Below are positions 26,286 to 34,933 of a stretch of 64,000 bases of DNA, piece by piece. A program made the position numbers and the translations under genes. Source of the DNA: Cohnella sp. AR92 (GTDB lineage: Bacteria; Bacillota; Bacilli; Paenibacillales; Paenibacillaceae). The stretch covers positions 501,061-565,060 of the forward strand of contig NZ_RZJR01000002.1 in NCBI RefSeq assembly GCF_003990975.1. The letters run 5' to 3'. The first letter of the stretch is position 1, and every line of letters begins with the position of its first letter. Below the pieces are notes generated by a model that saw only the letters and a list, made by a program, of their open reading frames with translations, was not told the DNA's origin and ran no database searches.

Positions 26286-27097
26286 CGTGCCGTCCTCCTC
26301 CTATCGCCGTATGCCCAGTGATTCGTTGGCCCATGCCCTTGACCGAGCTCCAGCGACTGCTCGATGGCGGCTTGAATGAACGCCTTGGCGACTTCGACCG
26401 CCTGCGGAACCGAGCTTCCCTTGGCGAGCTCCGCCGTCAAGGCGGCCGCGAACGTGCAGCCGGTGCCGTGCGTGTGGCGGGTCGTCACCCGAAGGCCTTC
26501 GAACTCGAAGAAGCCGGTTCCGTCGTACAGCAGGTCGACGGAGCGTCCTGCCTTCGACTCGTCATGCCCTCCCTTAAGCACGACATGCCGGACGCCGAGG
26601 TCGGCCAGCCGACGCGCCGCTTCCCGGCGCGAGTCCATGCCGCCGATTGCCAGGCCCGTCAGCTTCTCGGCCTCCGGCACGTTCGGCGTGACGACGATGG
26701 CGAGCGGCAGCAGCTCCCGCTTCAACGCTTGAACGGCCTGCTCCTGAAGCAAGGCGGATCCGCCCTTCGCGATCATGACCGGATCGACGACGACCCGGCT
26801 CCAGCCTTGCCGGCGAATCTCTTCCGCGACGGCAGCGATGATCTCGCCGCTGAACAGCATCCCGGTCTTCACGGCGTCAGCCCCCAGATCGTCGCCGACC
26901 GCCGCGATCTGGGAGCGAACGGCTTCCGCCGGCAGCGGGTAGATGTCTCGCACGCCGATCGTGTTCTGGGACGTCACGGCCGTAAGGGCGGACATGCCGA
27001 ACACCCGCAGCTCCTGGAACGTCTTGAGGTCCGCTTGGATGCCCGCTCCGCCGCCGCTGTCCGATCCCGCGATCGTGAGCGCTCTCGCGATCTTCAT
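26282..27097 (-). CDS. thiD: Hydroxymethylpyrimidine (phosphate) kinase ThiD
   Basis: 271 residues, ribokinase fold. Phosphorylates HMP to HMP-P and then [27 protein letters not shown] at the N-terminus, the substrate Gln/Lys region [14 protein letters not shown], and the anion-hole DLLYDG...[22 protein letters not shown] near the C-terminus are all present. ATGA overlap with both thiM and thiE indicates tight translational coupling. PdxK-like promiscuity for pyridoxine cannot be excluded, but the context favours ThiD. Confidence 0.95.
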   Translation of the reverse strand: MKIARALTIAGSDSGGGAGIQADLKTFQELRVFGMSALTAVTSQNTIGVRDIYPLPAEAVRSQIAAVGDDLGADAVKTGMLFSGEIIAAVAEEIRRQGWSRVVVDPVMIAKGGSALLQEQAVQALKRELLPLAIVVTPNVPEAEKLTGLAIGGMDSRREAARRLADLGVRHVVLKGGHDESKAGRSVDLLYDGTGFFEFEGLRVTTRHTHGTGCTFAAALTAELAKGSSVPQAVEVAKAFIQAAIEQSLELGQGHGPTNHWAYGDRRRTAR

Positions 27098-27906
27098 CCT
27101 TCGATCGCCTCCACTTGGCCTAGCCGCGCGATATCGTCCGCCGAGACGCTCGACAGCTTGTTCAGGAACGCGATCTGGAAGCTTCCCGGACCCTGCTCCC
27201 TCGTGCTCTCGGCCGCCAGCTCGGCCGCCACTCCATATGCGGCGACCGCCGCGACGGACGCGAAGAGAGGATCCGATTCCACGGCGGCGAATGCGCCGAC
27301 GACCGATGTGAGCAGGCAGCCCGTCCCGGTCACCCGGGTAAGGATCGCGTCGCCGTTGCGCACGCCGTATGTTCTCTCTCCGTCCGAGACGAAGTCGGTC
27401 GCTCCCGTGATGACGACGACGCAGCCAAGTTTCCTAGCGGCCTCCCGAGCCAGCGAGCCGACGTCGCCGCCGCCCGCTCCGGCGTCGACGCCGCGAATGG
27501 CCCATTCCTGCCCGATAACGTTCGATACCTCAGCGGCGTTGCCCCGAACGATCGCGATCTTCAGCTCGGCCAGCAGGCTTCTCGCCGTCTCTGTCCGGTA
27601 AGCGGACGCTCCCGCCCCGACCGGATCGAGCACGATCGGAACGCCGCTAGCGTTCGCTGCGCGGCCGGCGAGCTTCATCGCTTCGACCTCGACCTCGTTC
27701 AACGTTCCGATGTTCAGGACGAGCGCCCCGGCGATCGCCGCGATGTCGGCGACCTCCTGCTTGGCATAGGCCATGACGGGCGAAGCGCCCAAGGCCAGAA
27801 GCCCGTTCGCCGTGAAGTTCGTGACGACGACGTTCATGATGTTGTGGATGAGCGGATTGCGCTCCCGCACCTCTTGCAGCAAGCTAGCAACCGTTTGATT
27901 TTTCAT
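27094..27906 (-). CDS. thiM: Hydroxyethylthiazole kinase ThiM
   Basis: 270 residues. Phosphorylates 4-methyl-5-hydroxyethylthiazole salvaged from degraded thiamine. [31 protein letters not shown] at the N-terminus and [17 protein letters not shown] with the catalytic cysteine (TGTGC) are diagnostic. It is the first gene of the salvage operon and the first after the TPP riboswitch. AAGGAAGGCG precedes the ATG. No thiC, thiG or thiS is seen in this window, so this locus is salvage rather than complete synthesis. Confidence 0.95.
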   Translation of the reverse strand: MKNQTVASLLQEVRERNPLIHNIMNVVVTNFTANGLLALGASPVMAYAKQEVADIAAIAGALVLNIGTLNEVEVEAMKLAGRAANASGVPIVLDPVGAGASAYRTETARSLLAELKIAIVRGNAAEVSNVIGQEWAIRGVDAGAGGGDVGSLAREAARKLGCVVVITGATDFVSDGERTYGVRNGDAILTRVTGTGCLLTSVVGAFAAVESDPLFASVAAVAAYGVAAELAAESTREQGPGSFQIAFLNKLSSVSADDIARLGQVEAIEG

Positions 27907-28010
27907 TCGATTCGCCTTCCTTATCCTTGAGATTGAATTGAATATTCGTCAACAAGGCATGGCGAGGATGAGGGCGCCGCGCACGGCGCCAGGATGACGG
28001 TCCCGATCGC

Positions 28011-28056
28011 GCAAAAAAGCGCCTTACCCCGGGAATTGGACAGGGTAAGACGCTAA
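28011..28056 (-). terminator. Terminator of the TPP riboswitch expression platform
   Basis: On the minus strand AGCGTCTTACCCTG pairs with CGGGGTAAGGCGCT, followed by TTTTTT. It lies about 25 bases after the TPP aptamer and 105 bases before thiM, the arrangement expected of a transcription-terminating riboswitch that shuts the operon off when TPP is abundant. Confidence 0.9.
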
Positions 28057-28080
28057 AAAGCACGCGAAAAAAATACGCAT

Positions 28081-28165
28081 TCTTCCTACGATGGCATTAT
28101 CCAACAGGTTTAAACGGTCTACGACGGATCAGCCGTACTCTCAGCCTGCTTCTGCAAGCTCCCGC
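28081..28165 (-). ncRNA. TPP riboswitch aptamer (THI element)
   Basis: On the minus strand the conserved blocks appear in order: GGGAGCTTGC, then GCAGGCTGAGAGTACGGC containing CTGAGA, then GATCCGTCGTAGACC, then AACCTGTTGGATAATGCCA and CGTAGGAAG. These are the pyrimidine-sensing J2/3 and pyrophosphate-sensing J4/5 segments of the TPP aptamer. It is followed by a strong terminator and the thiMDE-permease operon. Confidence 0.96.
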
Positions 28166-28183
28166 GAATATTCAATTGTTCTC

Positions 28184-28212
28184 AGTGTAATACGCCGTTT
28201 GGCGAATGACAA
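28184..28212 (-). promoter_or_regulatory. Promoter of the riboswitch-thiamine operon
   Basis: Minus strand TTGTCA (28207-28212) and TACACT (28184-28189) are 17 bases apart, placing the start about 10-15 bases before the aptamer. It lies directly after the GH2 stop codon (28221), so the operon is independent of the upstream gene. Confidence 0.55.
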
Positions 28213-28220
28213 TCTAAATT

Positions 28221-30662
28221 TTACACGTAGCTGATCGTCTTCACGCCGTTGAGGCTTGCCGCTTCGATCGCGAAGCCTTCCGGCAGCGCGCCCTTCAGGA
28301 CGATCTCGCGCGTCTCGCCCGCGACGAGGTCGAAGTAGTTGTCGGACAGCGTGCCGACCACGTTCAACAGGCCCGCGTCCTTGGCGAATGTATCCGTCGA
28401 GATCGCGATCAGCGTGTCGCCGTTATCCATCGGCTTCGTCGTTACGCTTAGCTCCGCCGGCTTCAGCTTCAGCTGATGCGGCTTGCCGAGCGTGTACGCT
28501 TGACGCGCCAGGCGCTCTCCGCCGCTCGACAGCAGGTTGACGAACACGATCGTCTGCGCTGCGTCGAAGCCGCCGACGTTCAGCTTCTCGAGCTCGGTCG
28601 ACTGGTGGCCGAACGCCTTGACGCCGCGCTCCTCGGTCTTGACGACCTTGTCCGTCGCCAGATCGTAGAATTCGACCGTCACTCGGCCTTCGAAGTCGCC
28701 GTTGTCGTGGATCAGGTGCAGCGAAGCTTCCGCTTGCCCCGGAGTGATCTTCGCGACGACGTTCGGCGCTTGGAACGTTCTCTTCATGTAGTAGTACGAA
28801 GGCTTCTTCACCTTGCCGTAGTCGACGAGCGCCCAGCTGATCGACGGCCACAGGTCGCTCCACTGCCAGATGAGCGCGCCGGACGTGTCCGGCATGCGGG
28901 ATACCCAGTGCTCGACGCCGTAGCGAAGCGCGTTCGCTTGCAGGAGCTGGTTCACGTAGACGAACTGCTCCTTGGTCGCCGGCAGGCGATAGTCGCCGAC
29001 GGTGTAGTAGAACAAGCGCTGGATGCCGTTCGGCGCCTTCTGCATCGCGTCGAACTTCGGATCGCGCAGATCGGCTTCCGCGTCGACGGCGTCCATCACC
29101 TTCGTCGATGGATAAGACTGCATGCCGAACTCGGAGAGGAAGCGGCCGTTGACTTCGCGATACTCCTCGTAAGGATGGGTCTGACCCCAGACGTACCAGG
29201 AGTGCAGGTCGCCGTAGTCGCCTTCATAGCGCGAGTCGTCGAACGTCAGCATGTACGGACTGGTCGGCCAGTACGGACGAAGCGTGTCCTTGCGGCACAC
29301 TTCCTTCAGCACGTCGAAGTACAGCTTCTCGCCGAAGCCGTGCTTGCGCTTCTTGCGGCTGCGTTCGATGAAGAACATGTTCTCGTTGTTGCCGCACCAG
29401 AGCACGATGCTCGGGTGGGAGCCGAACTCGTCGAGGACGAAGTCCGCTTCCTTGCGCACAAGCTCGGAGAACTCGTCGTCATCCGGATAGTCGCCGCACG
29501 CGAACATGAAGTCCTGCCATACCATGATGCCCAGACGGTCGCATTCCGCGAAGAAGTCATGGTTCTCGTAGGTGCCGCCGCCCCAGACGCGAATCATGTT
29601 CATGTTCGCCGCCGCGATGTCTTCGATCTCCTGACGGTATTCTTCGGCGGTATCCAGGTTCGGCCACAGCTTGAGCGGAATCCAGTTGACGCCCTTGCAC
29701 AGGATGGCGACGCCGTTCACTTCGATGAGGAACTTGCGGCCTTGGTCGTCGTACGGCATCTTGATCTTCACTTCGCGCAAGCCGACGGAGCATTCCAATT
29801 CGTAGGAAGCGTCCTTCGCCTTCACTTCCACGGCCAGGCGATACAGATGCGCTTCGCCATGCCCCAATGGATACCAGCGCTTCGGATTCGCGATCTCCAG
29901 GGAAGTCTCGTAAACCCGCTCGCCCGGCGCCACGCTGACGGTTTCTTTTCTGACCGCGACCGCTTGCTCTCCGTCATAGACCGTATACGTCACTTCCGCT
30001 TCGAAGGCGGAGCCGCGAACGTTAACGATCTTGTGGTGCGCGTTTACGATGGCCTTGTCTTGGGAGATGCTCGTAAGGCGGTAGCTCAGATGCTCGCCGC
30101 GGAGCTGCTCGTAGCCATCCACCTTGACGGCCTTATGAATGCCGACCGTCGCCACGCGAGCGCCCCAGTCCCAGCCGTAGCCGTACTGAGCTTTGCGTCC
30201 GAACAGGCGCGGGGAGATACCGTTCCAGAGGAACAGGTCTTCGCCGAACGCCTTCTCCTTCTCCTTGAGCGTCTCGGTCGGGGAAGAGATGCGAACGACG
30301 AGCTCGTTCCGAGCCTTGGCCACGCCCTTCACATCGAAGCGATAGGACATGAACATGTTCTCGGTATGGCCGATAACCTTGCCGTTCAGTTCGATCTCCG
30401 CGAACGTATCGACGCCTTCGAACACCATCTCGAGCGCTTCGGAAGCAAGCTGCTCTTCGCTCAGTTCGAACGTATGGGCATAAGTCCAATCGTCGTGCTC
30501 GACCCATTCGATCTTCGGCTCGAACAGAGTGTCGTATTCGTTAGGCAGAACGCCCTGCTCCATCAGATCCTTCTGAATGAAGCCCGGCACCTGTGCCGGA
30601 TACCGTTCGCCCGTCCTGCCATTCGTTGCTTGCCATGTTCCATTCAACAGAATTGTTTTCAT
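28221..30662 (-). CDS. Beta-mannosidase, GH2
   Basis: 813 residues, typical length. Cleaves terminal beta-mannosyl residues in the cytoplasm (no signal peptide). Sugar-binding sandwich domain 1-190 (LNGTWQATN, YGYGWDWGARVATVGI), an Ig-like domain to about 300, then the TIM barrel: WIPLKLWPNLDTAEEYRQ, NMIRVWGGGTYE, VWQDFMFACGDYP, acid/base Glu427 in LWCGNNEN, nucleophile Glu511 in RFLSEFGMQS. The CGNNEN and FACGDYP motifs separate beta-mannosidases from beta-galactosidases and glucuronidases of GH2. It stands alone but complements the alpha-mannosidase region. Confidence 0.93.
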   Translation of the reverse strand: MKTILLNGTWQATNGRTGERYPAQVPGFIQKDLMEQGVLPNEYDTLFEPKIEWVEHDDWTYAHTFELSEEQLASEALEMVFEGVDTFAEIELNGKVIGHTENMFMSYRFDVKGVAKARNELVVRISSPTETLKEKEKAFGEDLFLWNGISPRLFGRKAQYGYGWDWGARVATVGIHKAVKVDGYEQLRGEHLSYRLTSISQDKAIVNAHHKIVNVRGSAFEAEVTYTVYDGEQAVAVRKETVSVAPGERVYETSLEIANPKRWYPLGHGEAHLYRLAVEVKAKDASYELECSVGLREVKIKMPYDDQGRKFLIEVNGVAILCKGVNWIPLKLWPNLDTAEEYRQEIEDIAAANMNMIRVWGGGTYENHDFFAECDRLGIMVWQDFMFACGDYPDDDEFSELVRKEADFVLDEFGSHPSIVLWCGNNENMFFIERSRKKRKHGFGEKLYFDVLKEVCRKDTLRPYWPTSPYMLTFDDSRYEGDYGDLHSWYVWGQTHPYEEYREVNGRFLSEFGMQSYPSTKVMDAVDAEADLRDPKFDAMQKAPNGIQRLFYYTVGDYRLPATKEQFVYVNQLLQANALRYGVEHWVSRMPDTSGALIWQWSDLWPSISWALVDYGKVKKPSYYYMKRTFQAPNVVAKITPGQAEASLHLIHDNGDFEGRVTVEFYDLATDKVVKTEERGVKAFGHQSTELEKLNVGGFDAAQTIVFVNLLSSGGERLARQAYTLGKPHQLKLKPAELSVTTKPMDNGDTLIAISTDTFAKDAGLLNVVGTLSDNYFDLVAGETREIVLKGALPEGFAIEAASLNGVKTISYV

Positions 30663-30699
30663 TCTTGCACCCGCTTCTCTGCTATGTTGTCATCGTAAG

Positions 30700-30770
30700 A
30701 GGCTAACGCTTCATAAAATAAGGCGTTTGTTTGTTGAAAAATTATTTAAAATCCTATAGTTAGGCTAACG
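30700..30770. repeat. Direct repeat pair upstream of the GH2 gene
   Basis: AGGCTAACG occurs at 30700-30708 and again at 30762-30770, 62 bases apart (about six helical turns), flanking the AT-rich stretch where the GH2 promoter should lie. It could be a regulator half-site pair that loops DNA; not recognised. Confidence 0.35.
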
Positions 30771-30821
30771 ATACGATACTACGAAACGGACGAAAATGCA
30801 AAGGAATTCCGTCGCGAACGG

Positions 30822-30852
30822 TAAATAGAGCGCCTAACGAATAGGCGCTCTC
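30822..30852 (-). terminator. Terminator of the PLD lipoprotein gene
   Basis: Nine-base stem GAGCGCCTA / TAGGCGCTC with a short loop, followed on the minus strand by TATTTACC. It lies 15 bases past the stop codon at 30867. Confidence 0.8.
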
Positions 30853-30866
30853 CCTGGATGGTCGCA

Positions 30867-31697
30867 TTACTTCTGGGCTTTGCGGAAGCCGGCCGACTCC
30901 GCTTCCCGCTCGGTGCAGAACATCCGCTCGGCCTTCGTCTGCTCGTACTGGGCTCCGCCGGGGACGTGATAGATCTTGTCTCCCTTGGAATTGATGTTCC
31001 CCTTGATCTCCGGATTCGCGCAGGCAGCGGGAGCAGCGGATTCGGCCGCGGACTCGTCCGAGCCTTCCTCCTTCTCCTCGCCGGCGCTCCCGGATCCCGC
31101 CGAATCGTCCATCGCAATCGTCGGCGTTATCGTCTCGAAGCCCTTCTCGTCCGTCCACATCGCTTCGAATTGCTCCTCGAAGGAACGAGCGATATCGGCA
31201 TTGCGGAAAATCACGAAAACCTCGTCGTTCGTCGTGCTCGCGGATTTGGAATAATTGAAGGAACCTGTCGTGGCGGCTTTCCCGTCTACAAGGGTCATCT
31301 TCAGATGCATGAGTCCGCTATGGGAATTGATCTTCATCGGAATTCCCGCGCTCCCGAGCAGCTTCAGCGCTTCCTTCTGCGTCTTGCCGCCCGATTGGAT
31401 CTTGTCGGTGATCAGGCGCACCTTCACGCCCCGCTTCGCCGCATCCTTGATCGCTTGCACGATGTCCGGATAAGTCAGGCTATAGATGGCGATATCGAGC
31501 GTCTCCTTCGCTTCTCCGATCAATGAGACGAGCTTCTCTTCCGGATGCTGATCGGCCTTGGTGAATGCCCATTCCACTTGATTCTCGCCGATGACGGCTG
31601 CGCTCGAATTCGACTTGCCCGTGATCTCCCCGGCGGAGCAGCCGCTTAACAGCAAGCCGACCGCCAGCGCCAAGCCCGTTATTCTCCACTTCCGCAT
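30867..31697 (-). CDS. Phospholipase D-like (single HKD) lipoprotein with C-terminal sunset-type domain
   Basis: 276 residues from the ATG at 31697 (AAGGGGAG six bases upstream; the longer frame adds an implausible 23 residues). Lipoprotein signal with lipobox LLLSGCS, Cys20. Residues about 45-180 are a PLD/Nuc-type domain with one HKD motif (HLKMTLVDGKAATTGSFNYSKSA), so a dimer would be needed for an active site. An acidic Ser/Glu/Ala-rich linker follows, then a C-terminal module (GDKIYHVPGGAQYEQTK, FCTEREAESAGFRKA) of the type found at the end of extracellular nucleases. Likely a membrane-anchored extracellular nuclease or phosphodiesterase, perhaps for DNA scavenging; phospholipase activity is equally possible. 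Confidence 0.85.
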   Translation of the reverse strand: MRKWRITGLALAVGLLLSGCSAGEITGKSNSSAAVIGENQVEWAFTKADQHPEEKLVSLIGEAKETLDIAIYSLTYPDIVQAIKDAAKRGVKVRLITDKIQSGGKTQKEALKLLGSAGIPMKINSHSGLMHLKMTLVDGKAATTGSFNYSKSASTTNDEVFVIFRNADIARSFEEQFEAMWTDEKGFETITPTIAMDDSAGSGSAGEEKEEGSDESAAESAAPAACANPEIKGNINSKGDKIYHVPGGAQYEQTKAERMFCTEREAESAGFRKAQK

Positions 31698-31813
31698 GGT
31701 ATCTCCCCTTCGATGACTGCATGGGCTTAAGATCTGATTATCCCATTCGCCGCCGCCGCAAGTCAACGCATGGACGAGACACGCTGCTGATCGTTAAAGA
31801 CCTTTATCGAGCG

Positions 31814-32917
31814 TTATTGGTCCAATTCGTAATCCGACATCCCCGCCGGAATCGGAGCCGGACGCTCGCAGGAGCTCTTCATGACGTAGTGGGCGCCGGA
31901 CGCGGAGGCTTCGTGGATGCCCTCCATCGCTTCCAGGACGTGATAAGCCAGATCGCCGCTCGCCCGATGCGCCCTTCCGTTCGCGATGGCCCGCGCCATG
32001 TCCGCCGCGCCGATGCCGCGAGCGTTCTCCGTGTTGGCATGCGTAAGCGGAACGGCGGTCCATTCCTGCTGGCCGGCCTTGCGCAACTTGACCGTTCCGC
32101 CGAAATTATTCGGGTCCGGAACGAGAAGCGAGCCTTCGCTGCCGTAAACTTCGATCCATGGGAGCGTCGAGCCGCCCTTCGTATCGAAGCTGGTCAGGAT
32201 CGTGCCGATCGGTCCGTTCGCGAAGTCCAGGACGCCCGCGACGTGAGTCGGCACCTCGACCGCAATCTTCTCGCCTGCCTTCGGTTTGCTCGTAATCGTT
32301 CTCTCCGCGAAGGACTTGCGCGCGGAACCGGTTACCCGTGCGATCGGTCCCAGCATGGACACGAGCGCGGTCAGGTAGTACGGGCCCATATCGAACATTG
32401 GGCCGCCGCCCGCTTTGTAATAGAAGGCCGGGTCCGGATGCCAGCTCTCGTGGCCGCCGCTCATCATGAACGCCGTCGCGCCGATCGGAGTGCCGATCGC
32501 CCCCTCATTGATCAAGCCGATGCACGTCTGAATGCCGCCGCCGAGGAACGTGTCCGGAGCGCCGCCGATCCGAAGCCCTTGGCGTTCGGCCGTCTCGAGA
32601 ATTCGCTGCGCTTGCTCGCGGGTGACCGACAGCGGCTTCTCCACGTAAACGTGCTTGCCCGCCTCCAGCGCTTGAATGCAGACGGCGGCATGCGCCTGAG
32701 GAATGGTCAGATTGATGACCATCTCGATATCGTCAGCCGCCAGCAGTTCTTCGACGCTGCAGCCTCGAATGCCATGCTCCGCGGCTCTTGCCTTGGCTCG
32801 TTCGACGTCCAAGTCCGCGCAGGCGACGATCTCCATCGAGTCGAAGCGGCCGCCGTTCTGCAAGTAAATTCCGCTGATGTTGCCCGTTCCGATGATGCCG
32901 ACTTTGATTTTCCCCAT
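31814..32917 (-). CDS. Gfo/Idh/MocA-family NAD(P)-dependent oxidoreductase
   Basis: 367 residues. The N-terminal Rossmann fold KVGIIGTGNISGIYLQNG, the conserved EKPLS (about 105-109) and the C-terminal substrate domain with HPDPAFYYKAGGGPMFDMGPYYL are diagnostic. It oxidises or reduces a sugar, inositol or glycoside at C3 or C1; the exact substrate is unknown. It sits 22 bases after a ThuA gene in a LacI-ThuA-Gfo operon, a pairing common in loci for 3-keto-glycoside or trehalose-like catabolism. Confidence 0.93.
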   Translation of the reverse strand: MGKIKVGIIGTGNISGIYLQNGGRFDSMEIVACADLDVERAKARAAEHGIRGCSVEELLAADDIEMVINLTIPQAHAAVCIQALEAGKHVYVEKPLSVTREQAQRILETAERQGLRIGGAPDTFLGGGIQTCIGLINEGAIGTPIGATAFMMSGGHESWHPDPAFYYKAGGGPMFDMGPYYLTALVSMLGPIARVTGSARKSFAERTITSKPKAGEKIAVEVPTHVAGVLDFANGPIGTILTSFDTKGGSTLPWIEVYGSEGSLLVPDPNNFGGTVKLRKAGQQEWTAVPLTHANTENARGIGAADMARAIANGRAHRASGDLAYHVLEAMEGIHEASASGAHYVMKSSCERPAPIPAGMSDYELDQ

Positions 32918-32939
32918 GTTCTGTCCCCTCGCCTCTCGA

Positions 32940-33659
32940 TTAAAGTTGGTTGTCCGCCATGCCCGTGTACGCGCCTTCCACCGAACGCCCTTCCGCCAGT
33001 CCCTTGCCTTCGGCGCACCAGAGGAAGCCTCTGCGCATCAGCTCGGCGACGGTCGGAATCTCCATGATGTCCGCATGATGACCGAGCGAATTGTAATAGA
33101 CCCGTCCGAGGCCCCAGCGCTTCGTCCAAACGACCGGCATGTCGACGGCTTTGTTCGATGAATGAGGGCCGGCAACGAGCGGGAACCGCGTCGTCGCCAG
33201 CACTTCGATCGCCGGATCGACATGCAGATAATACTGCTCGCTCTTCACTTCGAAGTCCTCGATCCCTTCCGTCAGAGGACTGGAGCCGGCCTTGATATTG
33301 ACGGTGTATTCCACCCCGTCGTTGCCCGGATGCGCGACCCATTGGCCGCCCGTCATGAACTGCCAGTCCACGTTCTCCCGGAAGGCGTCGCACATGCCGC
33401 CGTGGCAGCCCGCGAGGCCGACCCCGGCTTGAACCGCTTCCGAAACGTTATTCACGAGCTGCTGCTCGATCTTCCCCATCGTCCAGATCGGCACGATCAG
33501 ATCGAGTGCCTTCAGTTTCTCGGCGTCTGCGAACGCTTCCAACGTGTCCGACACTTCGACTTCGAAGTTCTCCTTAACCAGGATGGAGCGAAACAGCTCC
33601 GCGACTTCCTTCGGCTGATGGCCGTCCCATCCGCCCCATACGAGCAATGCTTTCTTCAT
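32940..33659 (-). CDS. ThuA-domain protein (trehalose utilisation family)
   Basis: 239 residues, whole-length ThuA-like glutamine-amidotransferase fold. Motifs: LLVWGGWDGHQPKE, VPIWTMGKI, GVGLAGCHGGMCDAFRE (the GCHGG turn), YYLHVDPAIEVLATT, MPVVWTKRWGLGRVYYNSLGHH. The family accompanies Gfo/Idh dehydrogenases in sugar-oxidation pathways; its chemistry is unsettled and the canonical amidotransferase triad is not evident. Located four bases after the LacI gene stop and 22 before the Gfo gene, so it is co-transcribed. Confidence 0.9.
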   Translation of the reverse strand: MKKALLVWGGWDGHQPKEVAELFRSILVKENFEVEVSDTLEAFADAEKLKALDLIVPIWTMGKIEQQLVNNVSEAVQAGVGLAGCHGGMCDAFRENVDWQFMTGGQWVAHPGNDGVEYTVNIKAGSSPLTEGIEDFEVKSEQYYLHVDPAIEVLATTRFPLVAGPHSSNKAVDMPVVWTKRWGLGRVYYNSLGHHADIMEIPTVAELMRRGFLWCAEGKGLAEGRSVEGAYTGMADNQL

Positions 33660-33663
33660 GTCT

Positions 33664-34722
33664 CTAGCTCTCCTTCTCCGTTATGCTTGACTTTCGAATG
33701 ATAATCGAGGTCGGCAGGACCTCGTTCCGATTGCGGACGCCAACTCCATTGTCCGGTTCCTCTCTTTCGGCTCCGGAAGACAGCTCGCCGAGCAAGCGTT
33801 CCGCCGCCAGCTTCCCCATCTCGTAGAAGGGTACGCGTATCGTCGACAAAGCGGGATCGATCAGAGCCGCCGCGTCGGAATCGTCGTACCCGATGACGGG
33901 CAGCCGTTCCGGCACGCCGATTCCCGCTTCTTTCAAGCCTTGAATCAAGCCGATCGCCATGCGGTCGTTCGAGCAGGCTACGGCGTCAAGCCGATCCAGG
34001 TTCCTAAGGATGGACTCCGTCGCTTCGAAGCCGCTCTTGCGGCTGTAATTCCCTTCGAAGAGCAAGTCTCCGTCGTACGGGATTCCGCACTCGCGAAGCG
34101 CTCGGCGATAGCCTTCGAGCCGATCCAGGCTGTTCGAATAGAAGGAGGAACCGTTCAAGAAACCGATGGCCCGATGCCCTTGATCCACCAAATGCTTCGT
34201 CGCCAGGTAGCTTCCTTGAACATGATCCGCCAGCACGGAAGGGATCCGGCTCTTGTCATATCTCTGGTCGACCACATAGAACGGCACCCCCGCATCCGCC
34301 ATTCGGGCGATCGACTGCTCGTCTTGCGGCAAGGAGGTCGCCCCCAATACCAGACAAGCGTCGATTCTCGACGTGCGGAATAGGGAGAGGTAGTCGTAAT
34401 CCGCGCCTGGCTCCCGGTATAACAGGAGCAGGCCCATGCCCGACGAATGTATGGCTTCCCCGATGCCGCTTAGAATCTCGGAGAAGTAGAAGGTCGAGAA
34501 TAGCCTGACCTTCGGAACATGGGGCAGCACGACGCCGATATTCCCGCTTTTGCCCTTGGCGAAGCTGGAGGCGATCGCGTTCAGATGGTACCCCAGCCGC
34601 TCCGCCGCTTCCAGTACCTTGCGCCTGGTCTCTTCCTTAATGGGACCGACGTTGTTCAGCACCCGAGACACCGTCGCTTCGGATACGCCGGCCATGTCGG
34701 CTACTTCTTTGCGCGATGCCAT
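33664..34722 (-). CDS. LacI-family transcriptional repressor
   Basis: 352 residues. N-terminal helix-turn-helix and hinge (RKEVADMAGVSEATVSRVLNNVGPIKEETRRKVLEAAERLGY), then the periplasmic-binding-like effector domain (NIGVVLPHVP, VDQRYDKSRIPSVLADHVQG, AVACSNDRMAIGLIQ, PVIGYDDSDAAALIDPALSTIRVPFYEMGKLAAERL). First gene of its operon with ThuA and Gfo. A perfect 20-bp palindrome with the family's central CG lies 41 bases upstream across the -10 element, so autorepression released by a sugar ligand is the expected mechanism. Confidence 0.95.
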   Translation of the reverse strand: MASRKEVADMAGVSEATVSRVLNNVGPIKEETRRKVLEAAERLGYHLNAIASSFAKGKSGNIGVVLPHVPKVRLFSTFYFSEILSGIGEAIHSSGMGLLLLYREPGADYDYLSLFRTSRIDACLVLGATSLPQDEQSIARMADAGVPFYVVDQRYDKSRIPSVLADHVQGSYLATKHLVDQGHRAIGFLNGSSFYSNSLDRLEGYRRALRECGIPYDGDLLFEGNYSRKSGFEATESILRNLDRLDAVACSNDRMAIGLIQGLKEAGIGVPERLPVIGYDDSDAAALIDPALSTIRVPFYEMGKLAAERLLGELSSGAEREEPDNGVGVRNRNEVLPTSIIIRKSSITEKES

Positions 34723-34762
34723 CGTTAAACCGTCTCACCTCGTGTATATTCCTTTTTATCCT

Positions 34763-34807
34763 TAATGTACGCGCGTACATTATCTCACCGCCATCCTGTG
34801 TGGTCAA
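34763..34807 (-). promoter_or_regulatory. Promoter and LacI-type operator of the LacI-ThuA-Gfo operon
   Basis: Minus strand TTGACC (34802-34807), a 17-base spacer and GATAAT (34779-34784) form a near-consensus promoter. TAATGTACGCGCGTACATTA (34763-34782) is a perfect 20-bp palindrome with a central CG, overlapping the -10 and start site. This is the expected layout of a LacI-family autoregulatory operator. Confidence 0.85.
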
Positions 34808-34933
34808 GGGTAAAAATGCAATTTCAGCCCTGCTCTTCCCCCTTTTCGCCGGATGCCCCTGTCTCTAGCCGTATCGACAGAATAAGATGATCCGAACGGT
34901 TGCGTACCTTGTTGACCAGAGGAGGGTTCCGTA

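Noticed and set aside
28476..30698. 740-codon plus-strand frame opposite the GH2 beta-mannosidase
   Set aside because: A GC-rich antisense shadow; no domain pattern or ribosome site, while the minus strand has full GH2 catalytic motifs.
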